From Cyclobacteriaceae bacterium (GTDB taxonomy: Bacteria > Bacteroidota > Bacteroidia > Cytophagales > Cyclobacteriaceae): a stretch of DNA of 64,000 nucleotides. A model generated the notes under the pieces. It ran no database searches and was not told the origin of the DNA. It was given only the letters and a program-made list of their open reading frames with translations. Each line of letters opens with the position of its first letter. Position 1 is the stretch's first letter. The translations under genes were made by a program, and so were the position numbers. Shown in pieces: positions 1 through 8,942 of this stretch. The stretch lies in the NCBI GenBank assembly GCA_028281285.1, contig JANQKF010000033.1:310001-374000 (forward strand), in the 5' to 3' direction.

Positions 1-610
1 AGAGGTCCATATCGAAATCATCCACTTCCACAATGGGAGTAGGAGTGTCGAACTTGCTCAGCATGGAGTTATAGTCAAAAGTAGCTAGTCCATATTCAAT
101 AATTGAGGAAACATACCATTCAATATTGTTTGTTTCTGAGTCAATATTCGATTCAAGCTGTCGGTAATAATCCAGGATTTGATATCGAAGCTCATCTTTA
201 ATGAGATCCATCTTACCCGTATTTCTCAACTCTTCAAATATTGTGGTTTGTTCCCGTAACGTATATATGCTGAACAGAGCCTGAGAAAGCCGAATAGCTT
301 CTTCTTTACTTGGCTTCTTACCATCTTTGTAAAAGCTCAATAACTCATTTACAGATTTGATTTTGTCCTTATTGATTTCGATCATACGGTCATAGGCAGC
401 CAGATTAATTTCGAGTTCTTTAACAAGGTTGGCAAGAATGTTTCTTTCAGTTTGTCGGTCAATTCTCTTTTGATTCCAGTTGTTGAGCGCTACCGCGATT
501 AATATCTCAATTACTACCAAGAGAATCTCGCCCAAAGCATAGGTGAGGTAACTCATTTTTTTGCCAGAGTTCATTTGTTCTTGTCTGAAGGTTCTGAAGA
601 GTTTGATCAT
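1..610 (-). CDS. DUF6090 family membrane protein, 3' end outside window
   Basis: Reading the minus strand from an ATG at 610, the frame stays open to base 1, giving at least 203 residues; the C-terminus lies beyond the window. The N-terminus is a short basic segment (MIKLFRTFRQEQMNSGKKMS) followed by one hydrophobic helix at about residues 21-43 ending in a LNNWNQKR-like motif. This N-terminal signature is characteristic of the DUF6090 family, which is abundant in Bacteroidota and has no established function. After the helix come long charged helical stretches, probably a coiled coil outside or inside the membrane. No in-frame ATG lies upstream of 610. It is divergent from the sulfotransferase gene. 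Family assignment is from recalled signature, function unknown. Confidence 0.75.
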   Translation of the reverse strand, partial: MIKLFRTFRQEQMNSGKKMSYLTYALGEILLVVIEILIAVALNNWNQKRIDRQTERNILANLVKELEINLAAYDRMIEINKDKIKSVNELLSFYKDGKKPSKEEAIRLSQALFSIYTLREQTTIFEELRNTGKMDLIKDELRYQILDYYRQLESNIDSETNNIEWYVSSIIEYGLATFDYNSMLSKFDTPTPIVEVDDFDMDL

Positions 611-741
611 GTATGCAAGACCATAATCAATATACTGATATTCAATCTGTATTGGTAACAACTTACCATTTCTTTCGGCACTTATTCAATTGAAATGTTG
701 AGAACTAATAGGGAGTATTGTTTCTTAGAGGGGATAAGACT

Positions 742-1329
742 ATGATAGTTTCTGATTCAAGAAAACTCGTATTTATTCATATTCATAGAACAGGAGGGTC
801 GTCTATGCGGGACCATCTGATGAGTAATATCCCCGATGCTCAAGCACGGTATTGGCATCATGCTCATTATGGAACCAATCCGATAGAATTGGAAGCCCTT
901 GATGATTATTGGAAGTTTTGCTTTGTCAGAAATCCCTGGGAGCGGATTTATTCGTTCTACAAACTTTATTTACAACGTTCGTTGAGCTTAAAACCACCTT
1001 GGTCCAAGTTTGACGATTTTATTTCTGAACTGGAAAAACCACCAAAGCACTTTCCCCAAAATCCAGAGTTTAGGTTCAACCAACTCGATCATCTATTGGA
1101 CAGGACGGGTGAGCTAAGCGTTGATTTTATTGGTCGATATGAAAATCGCCATCAAGACTTACCCAAAGTGATGCGCAGAATCGGGGTGACATTCAACAAT
1201 TTTCCTCACGTTAATCAGGCGGAGGGACAGGTTTATACTGAAGCCTATACCAGTACCACTAAAGCACGCATTGCTAATTTATGCGCAAAGGACATTGAAT
1301 ACTTTGGATACTCTTTCGAAGGAAATTGA
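742..1329 (+). CDS. Sulfotransferase family 2 protein
   Basis: A 195-residue protein of the PAPS-dependent sulfotransferase fold. The 5'-phosphosulfate loop is visible as FIHIHRTGGSS (about residues 11-21) and the 3'-phosphate-binding segment as FVRNPWERIYSFY (about 61-73). These are the two hallmark nucleotide-binding motifs of the Sulfotransfer_2 group, which sulfates carbohydrates. I chose ATG 742 because AGAGGGG lies nine bases upstream; an in-frame TTG at 718 would add eight residues that are not family-like. There is no signal peptide, so it acts in the cytoplasm. It stands alone between divergent and convergent neighbours (four bases from the thioesterase stop), so the acceptor, perhaps a cell-surface or exported polysaccharide, cannot be read from context. 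Confidence 0.8.
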   Translation: MIVSDSRKLVFIHIHRTGGSSMRDHLMSNIPDAQARYWHHAHYGTNPIELEALDDYWKFCFVRNPWERIYSFYKLYLQRSLSLKPPWSKFDDFISELEKPPKHFPQNPEFRFNQLDHLLDRTGELSVDFIGRYENRHQDLPKVMRRIGVTFNNFPHVNQAEGQVYTEAYTSTTKARIANLCAKDIEYFGYSFEGN

Positions 1330-1333
1330 TTGT

Positions 1334-1729
1334 TCAATAGAGATTGGCCATTTCATCAGGTACTCTTATTGGCCTGCCCGACTCTTTATCAACCATGCAC
1401 CACCATGAGCTAGATTGCACGATCAGTTGTTCGGTGTCGGCATTGACGATTCTAACCAATCGATGGCTCTTAGGTCCTGAAAATTCATGGACATGGGTCA
1501 TTGCTTTCAGCTTGTCACCCAGAAATGAAGGCTTTTTGTACTCAATATGATGGGAGAGGGCCACCCATGCATATTGATCCAGCCATTCTTGTTTGGCTTC
1601 CTGCTCCCAATGTCCTTTGGCAACATCCTGGATCCATTGAAGGTAATTGACATTATTAACATGATTCATTTCGTCCAGATCTGATGATTGAACGGAGAAT
1701 TCCATTTGAAAGACCTTGGGTTCGGGCAT
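1334..1729 (-). CDS. Acyl-CoA thioesterase, 4HBT hotdog fold
   Basis: A 131-residue single hotdog domain. The N-terminal motif DLDEMNHVNNVNYLQWIQD (residues 17-35) matches the 4-hydroxybenzoyl-CoA thioesterase / YbgC-FadM class, where the acidic residue near position 17-19 and the HVNN segment bind and activate the thioester. Length is normal for the family (about 130-140). It lacks a signal peptide, so it should hydrolyse an acyl-CoA or acyl-ACP in the cytoplasm. Start is ATG 1729. It lies downstream of the serine hydrolase gene on the same strand, separated by a palindromic intergenic element at 1746-1766. Substrate chain length is not predictable. Confidence 0.82.
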   Translation of the reverse strand: MPEPKVFQMEFSVQSSDLDEMNHVNNVNYLQWIQDVAKGHWEQEAKQEWLDQYAWVALSHHIEYKKPSFLGDKLKAMTHVHEFSGPKSHRLVRIVNADTEQLIVQSSSWWCMVDKESGRPIRVPDEMANLY

Positions 1730-1745
1730 GATCTAAATTAAGGAG

Positions 1746-1766
1746 ATCCTGAAACAAGTTCAGGAT
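1746..1766. repeat. Intergenic palindrome, REP-like, followed by GAC
   Basis: ATCCTGAA (1746-1753), five-base loop, TTCAGGAT (1759-1766): a perfect 8-bp inverted repeat directly followed by GAC. It sits between the serine hydrolase stop and the thioesterase start. No T-tract follows, so it is not a textbook terminator. The same architecture (palindrome that starts GAT-like and ends GGATGAC) recurs at 49303-49325 with a different stem. Confidence 0.55.
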
Positions 1767-1771
1767 GACTC

Positions 1772-3112
1772 TTAATTTTTATCCTTGGTATAGGGAAATT
1801 GTTGGCCGCCTTGCTTTAGAATAAAGGTGGTATACTTTCCATCGACCTTGTCGCCAAAGATCATCACTATTCCTGCTGCATCAAATTTAAATTCGGTCTC
1901 GCTTATGGCAGTTAGTGGAAAAGGATTCTGACCGGTAGCTTGAGCCGTTAATTGACCATCAGTGACTTTTACAGAAATCTTTAAAGGTAGTTTTGATGAG
2001 CTGAAATCGCCTTCATAGGTTTTTAGAGTTTCAACGTCAAGCTCAATGGATTTTTCATCATAAGTAGGGATGTCAAATGGCTTTTCAAAGTATAGACTTA
2101 AAACTCCGACTAGTATATCATTATAAGTGATGGCTAATCCGGTCGAAATTACGGTTACATTGACATCGTCCGATTCGAAATAATAGGAGCCCGAATCAAA
2201 AGTGTCGATATGGCCATTATGTCCAAAGGCTTGTTTTTCATAAAAGGGCACAGCAAAAACACCATGACCCAATCCTCTGATTATTTCTTTCATTTTATTG
2301 ACAGATTCTTCAGAGACCAATTCATTCTTGAATAATGCCCTCATAAATACATTTAAATCTCTGGGCGTGGATACAACCGCTCCTGCGGAATAGGCTGTAC
2401 TCATATCCCATTCATAAGGATAGGTGATCCATTCTCCCTGCAACAGCATCGAGGTGGCCTCATTTTTATCATTTTCGATTTTATCTCCATATGAGGTTTC
2501 TTTCAACTCTAGTTTGCTGATTATTCTATCCGTGATATTCTTGGTGTAGGTTTTACCGGTGACTGATTCAATGATTAAACCCAGTAGAAAATAACCGCTA
2601 TTGCTGTAGGAAGTGTTAGAACCTGGCTCGAAGTCAGAGGACATGCGTTTCATAATTTTCAGCATCTCTTCTTTACTTTTTCCAACTGTCATATAGCTCG
2701 CGAAGTCAGATTCATCAGTGTAATTATGAATACCGCTTTGATGACTCAATAGATGGGCAATCGTGATCTTATCACCATTGAGAAAGTCAGGATAAACGCT
2801 TGATAGTTTGGTGTCTAGGCTGAGTTTGCCTTCCTCTATAAGTTGAAAGATAACAGTTGCAGTGAATGTCTTGGATATTGAGCCAACTCGAAATTTAGTG
2901 GTGGCATTAAAGCGCTGTGTATTAGTAGGAGAGAGGTAACCGGAATACTTTTCATAGACTATTTCGCCACCTTTTGATATTGCGACAGCTGTAATGGCCT
3001 TATTCTTTTCTTCGAGAGTGTTGAGGTATAAGTCCAACCTCTCGGGGTCAATCCCTGACTGTCCCAGAATTGAAAGGGGAAGAATGAAGAAAAGTAGTAA
3101 AAGCTTTTTCAT
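1772..3112 (-). CDS. Secreted serine hydrolase, beta-lactamase/PBP4-like
   Basis: A 446-residue protein from ATG 3112, chosen because it begins a clean signal peptide (MKKLLLLFFILPLSILGQ); the frame is open for 38 more codons upstream but these do not look coding. The serine beta-lactamase/D-Ala-D-Ala peptidase fold is shown by SxxK (S78-I-S-K81), YxN (Y169-S-N171) and a later HNG box. About 100 C-terminal residues after the hydrolase domain form a beta-rich extension like the DUF3471-type domain found on related enzymes. Such proteins are esterases, D-aminopeptidases or peptidoglycan enzymes in the periplasm; there is no reason to call it an antibiotic beta-lactamase. It directly follows gamma-glutamyltransferase on the same strand, suggesting co-transcription. 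This is one of three such hydrolases in the window. Confidence 0.85.
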   Translation of the reverse strand: MKKLLLLFFILPLSILGQSGIDPERLDLYLNTLEEKNKAITAVAISKGGEIVYEKYSGYLSPTNTQRFNATTKFRVGSISKTFTATVIFQLIEEGKLSLDTKLSSVYPDFLNGDKITIAHLLSHQSGIHNYTDESDFASYMTVGKSKEEMLKIMKRMSSDFEPGSNTSYSNSGYFLLGLIIESVTGKTYTKNITDRIISKLELKETSYGDKIENDKNEATSMLLQGEWITYPYEWDMSTAYSAGAVVSTPRDLNVFMRALFKNELVSEESVNKMKEIIRGLGHGVFAVPFYEKQAFGHNGHIDTFDSGSYYFESDDVNVTVISTGLAITYNDILVGVLSLYFEKPFDIPTYDEKSIELDVETLKTYEGDFSSSKLPLKISVKVTDGQLTAQATGQNPFPLTAISETEFKFDAAGIVMIFGDKVDGKYTTFILKQGGQQFPYTKDKN

Positions 3113-3226
3113 GGCAAGTTGATTAACTAATTCTAAGTTAAATGATGCTTCAAATTGCATGTGGATAAAATGATAAAAGGTCTCAACGAATGCTGAGACC
3201 TTCCAAATACAGTTTCGTAAAACCAA

Positions 3227-4942
3227 TTAATAGCCTGCGGCCGCATCATCACCACGGTGATCCGCTCCACCTTCGAGTCGTCCGTCAGGGAGGACTAGAA
3301 TAGCATCGACTCGGCCAATGGTACCCCTTTTGATCAGATTGTGTCCCATTTCAGTAAGACTTGCCCAACGTGCGTCAGTAGAATCTATGGCATCACGTTC
3401 AAACATCACAACATCTGGTAACCATTGATGATGAAAGCGAGGAGCTGAAACTGCCTCTTGCATGCCCATGTCATAGTCTATCACATTAATGATCGTTTGA
3501 AAGACAGAGGTGATTATGGTAGATCCACCGGGTGTGCCGACCACCATAAATAACTTCCCGTCTTTAGATACGATTGACGGTGTCATAGAGCTTAACATTC
3601 TTTTTCCTGGCTGGATAGAATTGGCTTCTCCTCCCACAAGCCCATACATATTAGGGGTTCCGGGTTTTACGCTGAAATCATCCATTTCGTTGTTGAGTAA
3701 GAAGCCTGCACCTCCTACAAATACTTTTGATCCCATTCCGCCATTCAAGGTGGTGGTAACTGAGACTGCGTTTCCCTTCGGGTCGACTACAGAAAGGTGG
3801 GTGGTCTCCTCACTCTCTTTTGGAGCAGGTGCACCAGCTCTGATTTCGGCACTTTTAGAGGCTTTCAGGGGGTCGAAATTCTTCATACGATCGGATTGAT
3901 ATTTTTTATCCAAAAGCCCATTTCTCGGCACATCGAAGAAGTCAGGGTCACCAAGGTGAGTAGCACGATCGGCATACACTCTTCTTTCAGCTTCTACAAT
4001 AAGATGTACGCTTTTCTCAGAGTGAAACCCAAAACTTCCCAGGTCATAAGGTTCAACAGATTGAAGTAATTGAGCCAATGCAATTCCACCACTTGATGGG
4101 GGAGGCATAGAGATGAAGTCATATCCTCTGTAGGTACCGGTAATCGGTTTCCGCCAGACAGCTTCGTATTCTTCTAAATCCTGAAGAGAGATTATTCCAC
4201 CACCTCTCTTCATTTCTTCAACGATCAGTCGGGCTGTTTCCCCCTTATAGAATCCATCTCTTCCATTATCCCTAATTCTGGAGAGTGTTGCCGCCATTTC
4301 AGGGGTTTTGACGATTTCACCAGCTTGCCATTTCTCGTCCTCATTTTCCTTCAAAAAGAAGTCCGGATTGATCGTGTTATATTTTATGAAATTGGTACGA
4401 TTTGAGTTCAATTTTCCAGCTTCCTTTTCCGTTAGTGCCCATCCATTTGCAGCTAAATCGATTGCCGGTTGAACAAGATCTGCCCATGGGAGAGAACCAT
4501 ATTTTTTATATGCCGCCTCAAATCCTGCTACAGATCCCGGGACTCCGGCAGCCAAATGTCCACGTGTGCTGGATTGAGGAATGACCTCACCGTTCTCACC
4601 GATGTACATGTTTCTGCCTCCGGCAAGAGGAGCCTTTTCACGGTAATCCAAAGCATCAATGCTTCCATCAGCCATGCGGGTCATCATAAATCCACCACCT
4701 CCGATATTGCCTGCTCCAGGGTAGACTACGGCCAATGCGAATTGCACGGCAATTGCAGCATCAACGGCATTTCCTCCCTTTTGCATTATTTCTTTACCAA
4801 CTTCTGACGCCAGGGGATGGGCCGAAACCACCATCGCCTTTTCGGCTATTAATCCTCGGCCAGTTTCATCAACAACTATTTCCTTGCTTGATTGACATGC
4901 CACAAAGGCCAATGCCAAAAGAAGGGCCAATACTTTTTTCAT
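3227..4942 (-). CDS. ggt: Gamma-glutamyltransferase lipoprotein
   Basis: A 571-residue Ntn-hydrolase precursor that cleaves or transfers the gamma-glutamyl group of glutathione and other gamma-glutamyl peptides. The lipobox AFVAC places the lipidated cysteine at residue 16, so the enzyme is membrane-anchored in the periplasm or on the surface. The autoprocessing site is the TTHLSVVD motif: self-cleavage before T380 frees the nucleophilic threonine, as in the E. coli enzyme. Substrate-binding segments [10 protein letters not shown] (56-65), [10 protein letters not shown] (77-85 region), NNEMDDFS (417-424) and SSMTP (451-455) are intact. Start ATG 4942. It lies 31 bases downstream of the S9 peptidase gene and just upstream of a serine hydrolase, a plausible peptide-scavenging operon. 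Confidence 0.95.
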   Translation of the reverse strand: MKKVLALLLALAFVACQSSKEIVVDETGRGLIAEKAMVVSAHPLASEVGKEIMQKGGNAVDAAIAVQFALAVVYPGAGNIGGGGFMMTRMADGSIDALDYREKAPLAGGRNMYIGENGEVIPQSSTRGHLAAGVPGSVAGFEAAYKKYGSLPWADLVQPAIDLAANGWALTEKEAGKLNSNRTNFIKYNTINPDFFLKENEDEKWQAGEIVKTPEMAATLSRIRDNGRDGFYKGETARLIVEEMKRGGGIISLQDLEEYEAVWRKPITGTYRGYDFISMPPPSSGGIALAQLLQSVEPYDLGSFGFHSEKSVHLIVEAERRVYADRATHLGDPDFFDVPRNGLLDKKYQSDRMKNFDPLKASKSAEIRAGAPAPKESEETTHLSVVDPKGNAVSVTTTLNGGMGSKVFVGGAGFLLNNEMDDFSVKPGTPNMYGLVGGEANSIQPGKRMLSSMTPSIVSKDGKLFMVVGTPGGSTIITSVFQTIINVIDYDMGMQEAVSAPRFHHQWLPDVVMFERDAIDSTDARWASLTEMGHNLIKRGTIGRVDAILVLPDGRLEGGADHRGDDAAAGY

Positions 4943-4973
4943 TTGTTTAAGGTTTATGGGTTGAATATATCAA

Positions 4974-7370
4974 CTATTTCTTTCCGATTGTTCGTTCGAA
5001 TAATTTGAAAATACGCTTGTACTCATCGGTCCAGCCAGATGGCGTGGTAAATCCATGGTTCTCAACCGGATAGACAGCCATTTCCCAATTGTCCTTGCCT
5101 AACTCTATAAGTTTCTGGGCCAGACGAACTACATCCTGAAAATGCACGTTGGTATCGACCATACCATGAGCAATCAAAAGGTCGCCCTGTAGACCTTCGG
5201 CAAAATATATAGGGGAGCTACGCTTATACGCCTTAGGATCTTCCACAGGGGTATTCAAAATACTGGCAGTATAATTATGGTTGTAATGTGCCCAATCAGT
5301 CACCGACCTTAGGGCAGCACCCGCGGAAATTACATCGGGATGTTTGAACATGGCAAAAAGTGTAATGAAGCCACCGTAAGAACCTCCGTACATTCCCACT
5401 CGTTGAGGGTCAACACCATGTTCTCTGATAAGGTACTTGGCACCGTCAATGTTATCAGATAAGTCTTTACCTCCCATGTGTCGATAAATAGCTGTTCTCC
5501 AATCCCGCCCATATCCGGCACTCGCGCGATAATCAATGTCGATTACTGTGTACCCTTTGGCCATCAGTATATTGTTGAACATATACTCTCTGAAATAACC
5601 GCTCCACCATTGATGCGCATTTTGCAAATAGCCTGCACCATGTACGAACACCACGCCTGCTCCGTTTGGATTTTCCGGCTTATAAAGTCTTGCATGAACT
5701 TGAGCGCCATCTTCGGCTTCAAAGACTACGTTTTCAGGCTTGGTCCAAGGATATAACTTGAATTCATCTGTGAGACTCTCGGTCAATTTTCGTGGTGTTG
5801 CTCCACTTTTGTTTTCCATCACGTAAAGTTCCCATGGTTTATTGGAGTAAGAGTATCGTATGGCGATGTGTTTTTCATCTGGGGAAAGGGTCACCTCGTT
5901 GTTTCCGTCTTGTGTAGTAATTTTTTTCAACTTGCCACCCTTTGCCGGCATGGAATAAAAGTGCCTGATTCCCGGATGATCCACATTAGCCGTCAAATAC
6001 CAGGTCTTACCGTCTTCTGAAAGGAAAGGGTTATAGATTTCAAAATCACCGGAGGTAAGCTGTTTCCTATTCCCATTTTGCAGATTGTGCGTATAGAGAT
6101 GTGAATAGCCGGATGCTTCAGATTGGAAGTAAAGCGTCTCATTGTCTGGCATAAAGCCCAAAGTACCACCGCCAAATCCTCGTCCGATTCCGGGACCCCA
6201 GCCAACCCAGGCTTCATCCCTTTGTCGGTCTATGGTTTCTGTTTTACCAGTGGCCGGGTCAAGTTTCACTAACCAGCGATCCTTGTAATCGGTGGAAACG
6301 AATTGCAAAACACAATGACTGCCATCTTCAGACCAAAGAACAGTTATTCCGGATACCTTCCTGGGTTTCTTCTCATAGCTTTTGTCCGGATAATCCCTGA
6401 TATAGTCAGGCAGGTCGGTAATGCCTTCAAGCTGCTCCGTATCTACCATATAAGAGCTGTCATTCTCTATGTCGTACACACCAATCTCCATGTAGGACTG
6501 TTCTCCACCTACCTTTGATCTGGCGTTGATATCAGTAGTGTAGCCACTGTTGGTTACATAGTTCGGAACTATGGTTCTCTTACCACTCTTTTCCGCTTGA
6601 TGGGAAACTTGAAACGTTACATATTTTCCATCTCCTGAGAGTTGAAGATTTCGTACGTTGGGAACATCAATGGACGAGAGATTATCCGTACTGAGGTCTT
6701 CTCGAAATTGCCGAAAACCAGCATTGGATCTTCTCGGACGACTTCTTCTATCCCTAAGTATTTGTGATGTGACCAATTGGTCATTTCTAAGCCAGCGATC
6801 CTGCTCTCTGTTTGCCCTGTTAACAGAATTCGTATTTCTTCTTGGTGATTCATTGTCGTCCGGGATATCAAAATTGGTCAACTGTTTGATGAATCCCGAG
6901 CCACGGTCAATCATGAAAAGGTTGTTGTTACTCGTGTAGGTAATAATGTTCTCATCCCTATGAAAGCTCGCATCACTTTCTCTGGCTTCCGTACTTGTGA
7001 GTCTGGTTTCCTTATTGGATTTAACCTCTCTAATGTAGATGTCACCACCCTTGGAATATACAATTACAGAACCATCTCGATTGAAATTGTATTGTCTGGG
7101 AAAACCTTCCAACCTGTCTTCGTCTTTGACCGCTTCACCACCTTCAATACTGATCTTGTAGGTAGAAGAGGAGGCTTCCTGCTCAGGATTCCAGTTGAAA
7201 AAGATGGATTTGCTATCTCTGGACCAGCTAATATTTGAGGGAGAAGTACCAATCCATTTGGCGGGATCCCTCATTATCTTTTCAACGGTAAGATCATCTA
7301 GGTTTGATTGTTGAGAGAGGAGGGGCAGTGAAATCAAAAGAACAGCTGCGCAAAAAAGGACTCTTTTCAT
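4974..7370 (-). CDS. S9 family prolyl oligopeptidase / dipeptidyl peptidase
   Basis: A 798-residue exported serine peptidase. After a signal peptide (MKRVLFCAAVLLISLPLLS) comes a beta-propeller-like region of WD/TolB-type blades (about 25-530) and a C-terminal alpha/beta-hydrolase domain. The catalytic triad is visible: S664 in GGSYGG, D739 in HGMVDTNV and H772 in ENHGF. Length and order fit the DPP-IV/S9 peptidases that remove dipeptides or short peptides from oligopeptides, often after proline. Location should be periplasmic or outer surface. It is followed by ggt and a serine hydrolase on the same strand with short gaps, so the three likely act together in peptide breakdown. Exact cleavage preference is not predictable. 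Confidence 0.92.
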   Translation of the reverse strand: MKRVLFCAAVLLISLPLLSQQSNLDDLTVEKIMRDPAKWIGTSPSNISWSRDSKSIFFNWNPEQEASSSTYKISIEGGEAVKDEDRLEGFPRQYNFNRDGSVIVYSKGGDIYIREVKSNKETRLTSTEARESDASFHRDENIITYTSNNNLFMIDRGSGFIKQLTNFDIPDDNESPRRNTNSVNRANREQDRWLRNDQLVTSQILRDRRSRPRRSNAGFRQFREDLSTDNLSSIDVPNVRNLQLSGDGKYVTFQVSHQAEKSGKRTIVPNYVTNSGYTTDINARSKVGGEQSYMEIGVYDIENDSSYMVDTEQLEGITDLPDYIRDYPDKSYEKKPRKVSGITVLWSEDGSHCVLQFVSTDYKDRWLVKLDPATGKTETIDRQRDEAWVGWGPGIGRGFGGGTLGFMPDNETLYFQSEASGYSHLYTHNLQNGNRKQLTSGDFEIYNPFLSEDGKTWYLTANVDHPGIRHFYSMPAKGGKLKKITTQDGNNEVTLSPDEKHIAIRYSYSNKPWELYVMENKSGATPRKLTESLTDEFKLYPWTKPENVVFEAEDGAQVHARLYKPENPNGAGVVFVHGAGYLQNAHQWWSGYFREYMFNNILMAKGYTVIDIDYRASAGYGRDWRTAIYRHMGGKDLSDNIDGAKYLIREHGVDPQRVGMYGGSYGGFITLFAMFKHPDVISAGAALRSVTDWAHYNHNYTASILNTPVEDPKAYKRSSPIYFAEGLQGDLLIAHGMVDTNVHFQDVVRLAQKLIELGKDNWEMAVYPVENHGFTTPSGWTDEYKRIFKLFERTIGKK

Positions 7371-7461
7371 GAGTTTCTGTTTTAAATACTGGGGTTGAAA
7401 ATAGTTAAAAGACTAAACTGACAGTGTTGAAATGTTATGAGAGGTGAATGGCTTCGGGCAT

Positions 7462-8826
7462 TTATAATCCTTCTTCTTCCATTTCCTTTAAGTAACGATA
7501 GATGCTTGACTTTCCAATGTCCAGTTTCTCAGCTACCTGCAAAACGTTACCATCATATTTGTCCAGGAAATGTCTGATTATCTTGAAGGTATAGAGTTTA
7601 AGCGTCAATTCTTCAAAAGTGAAATTACCCTCCGTCTGAAGGCTATTGAAATTGATGTCATCATCCTCGATCACATTGTTATCACACATTACTGCCGAGA
7701 GTTCGACTACTGACTTAAGCTCGCGTACATTACCCGGCCAGTGATAAGCTAGTAATTTGTTCTTGGCTTCTTTAGTAAGGTGAATCTTTCCCAAACCGTT
7801 TTCCTTTGCAAAGTCCTTCAGGAAATGATCGGCAATCAAAACGATGTCTTTACTACGATCACGAAGAGGGGGAAGCTCGACAGGAATTCCGAGGAGACGG
7901 TAGTACAAATCTTCACGGAAATTTCCGCTCTTAACTTCCTTGGCCAGGTTTCTGTGGGTAGCAACAATTACTCGGACATCGAATTTGATCGTTTCGTTAC
8001 CCCCAATTCGGTTCAATTCCCTTTCCTGCAAAACACGAAGCAACTTGGCTTGCAAGTTCATATCCATTTCTCCGATCTCATCCAGAAAAATAGTACCACC
8101 ATCGGCTTCTTCGAACTTACCTTTTCTTCTTGTCATCGCTCCGGTAAAGGCTCCCTTTTCATGACCAAAAAGTTCACTTTCAATAAGATTTTCGGGTATT
8201 GCGGCTATATTGACGGCTATAAAAGGTTCCTTTTTCTTAGGTGAATTATAATGGATTGCCTTAGCCACCACCTCTTTACCAGTCCCCGTTTCTCCAGTTA
8301 TGGAAACAGTTATGTTTGTTTTAATGGCTTTTTCCATCAATCGAAAAACCTTGCTAATTGCCGGACTATCACCAATAATACCGTTACTTACCTCGTGCTT
8401 GGCAGCGACTTCTTCCTTCAGCTCCTCAATTTGTTGAACAAGTGAGATATTCTTCTTGGCATTGTTAATTGCATTGAGTAAGCGCTCCTTAGTCTCATCA
8501 TCCTTGGTGATATAATCGTAAGCCCCAACTTTTAGTAATTGTATGGCCGTATTGATGTCTTCCTGAGAGGACACAATGATAACATTGGTTTCAGGAGTGA
8601 TCTGTTTGATTTGTTTGAGCACATCTGCTCCGGTCATGTCGGGAAGAGAATAGTCTAAGGTGACTACTGCGGGTTTCTCGTGTAGTTTCTTGATGCAATC
8701 CGAACCATTTGTGAAGGTGCTGACAATGTGATCCGGGTTCATTTCGGCTATATAGTGCACCAGTTTCATGTAAACCGGATCATCTTCAACCACGAAAATT
8801 TTGACAGGATCGGGGGTGTATTCCAT
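7462..8826 (-). CDS. Sigma-54-dependent response regulator, NtrC family
   Basis: A 454-residue transcription activator. Residues 7-122 form a CheY-like receiver with the phosphoacceptor D58 (VVTLDYSLPD) and the acidic pair E14/D15-D16. Residues 150-390 form the AAA+ sigma-54 activation domain with Walker A GETGTGKE (178-185), ESELFGHEKGAFTGA (216-230; GAFTGA contacts sigma-54) and Walker B GGTIFLDE (243-250). A Fis-type helix-turn-helix ends the protein (about 425-450). No histidine kinase gene is adjacent, so its partner is elsewhere. It is divergent from the arginase-like gene and shares a 116-base intergenic region containing a long-spaced inverted repeat. Target genes unknown. Confidence 0.95.
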   Translation of the reverse strand: MEYTPDPVKIFVVEDDPVYMKLVHYIAEMNPDHIVSTFTNGSDCIKKLHEKPAVVTLDYSLPDMTGADVLKQIKQITPETNVIIVSSQEDINTAIQLLKVGAYDYITKDDETKERLLNAINNAKKNISLVQQIEELKEEVAAKHEVSNGIIGDSPAISKVFRLMEKAIKTNITVSITGETGTGKEVVAKAIHYNSPKKKEPFIAVNIAAIPENLIESELFGHEKGAFTGAMTRRKGKFEEADGGTIFLDEIGEMDMNLQAKLLRVLQERELNRIGGNETIKFDVRVIVATHRNLAKEVKSGNFREDLYYRLLGIPVELPPLRDRSKDIVLIADHFLKDFAKENGLGKIHLTKEAKNKLLAYHWPGNVRELKSVVELSAVMCDNNVIEDDDINFNSLQTEGNFTFEELTLKLYTFKIIRHFLDKYDGNVLQVAEKLDIGKSSIYRYLKEMEEEGL

Positions 8827-8877
8827 TATTTATCTCTAAGGTCGAGGTGAAGATATTAATATCAAATCATTAAAAAA

Positions 8878-8941
8878 ACACCTGATTCTAAGGCATATTC
8901 ACTTTTTGACTAATTTACTTAAGCAATTAGTTTTCAGGTGT
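8878..8941. promoter_or_regulatory. Long-spaced inverted repeat flanking a promoter
   Basis: ACACCTGA at 8878-8885 and its exact reverse complement TCAGGTGT at 8934-8941, 56 bases centre to centre, enclose the predicted promoter of the arginase-like gene. The right arm covers the last bases of the -7 element through the expected transcription start, two bases before the ATG at 8943. This geometry fits an operator pair bound by a dimeric or looping regulator; which protein binds is unknown. An alternative, RNA pairing that masks AGGTG upstream of the ATG, would need transcription to begin before 8878. Confidence 0.4.
8905..8935 (+). promoter_or_regulatory. Predicted promoter of the arginase-like gene
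   Basis: TTTG at 8905-8908, a 19-base spacer, then TAGTTTTC at 8928-8935. This matches the Bacteroidota consensus TTTG-N19-21-TAnnTTTG except for the final base. The predicted start site falls only a few bases before ATG 8943, implying a nearly leaderless message. Confidence 0.5.
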
Positions 8942-8942
8942 A

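Noticed and set aside
3113-3226. Longer N-terminus for the first serine hydrolase
   Set aside because: The 38 added codons precede a complete signal peptide and contain no family similarity.
3510-4807. Several open frames on the plus strand within ggt, up to about 130 codons
   Set aside because: They are antisense shadows of a strongly conserved gene and show no domain, start signal or codon pattern of their own.
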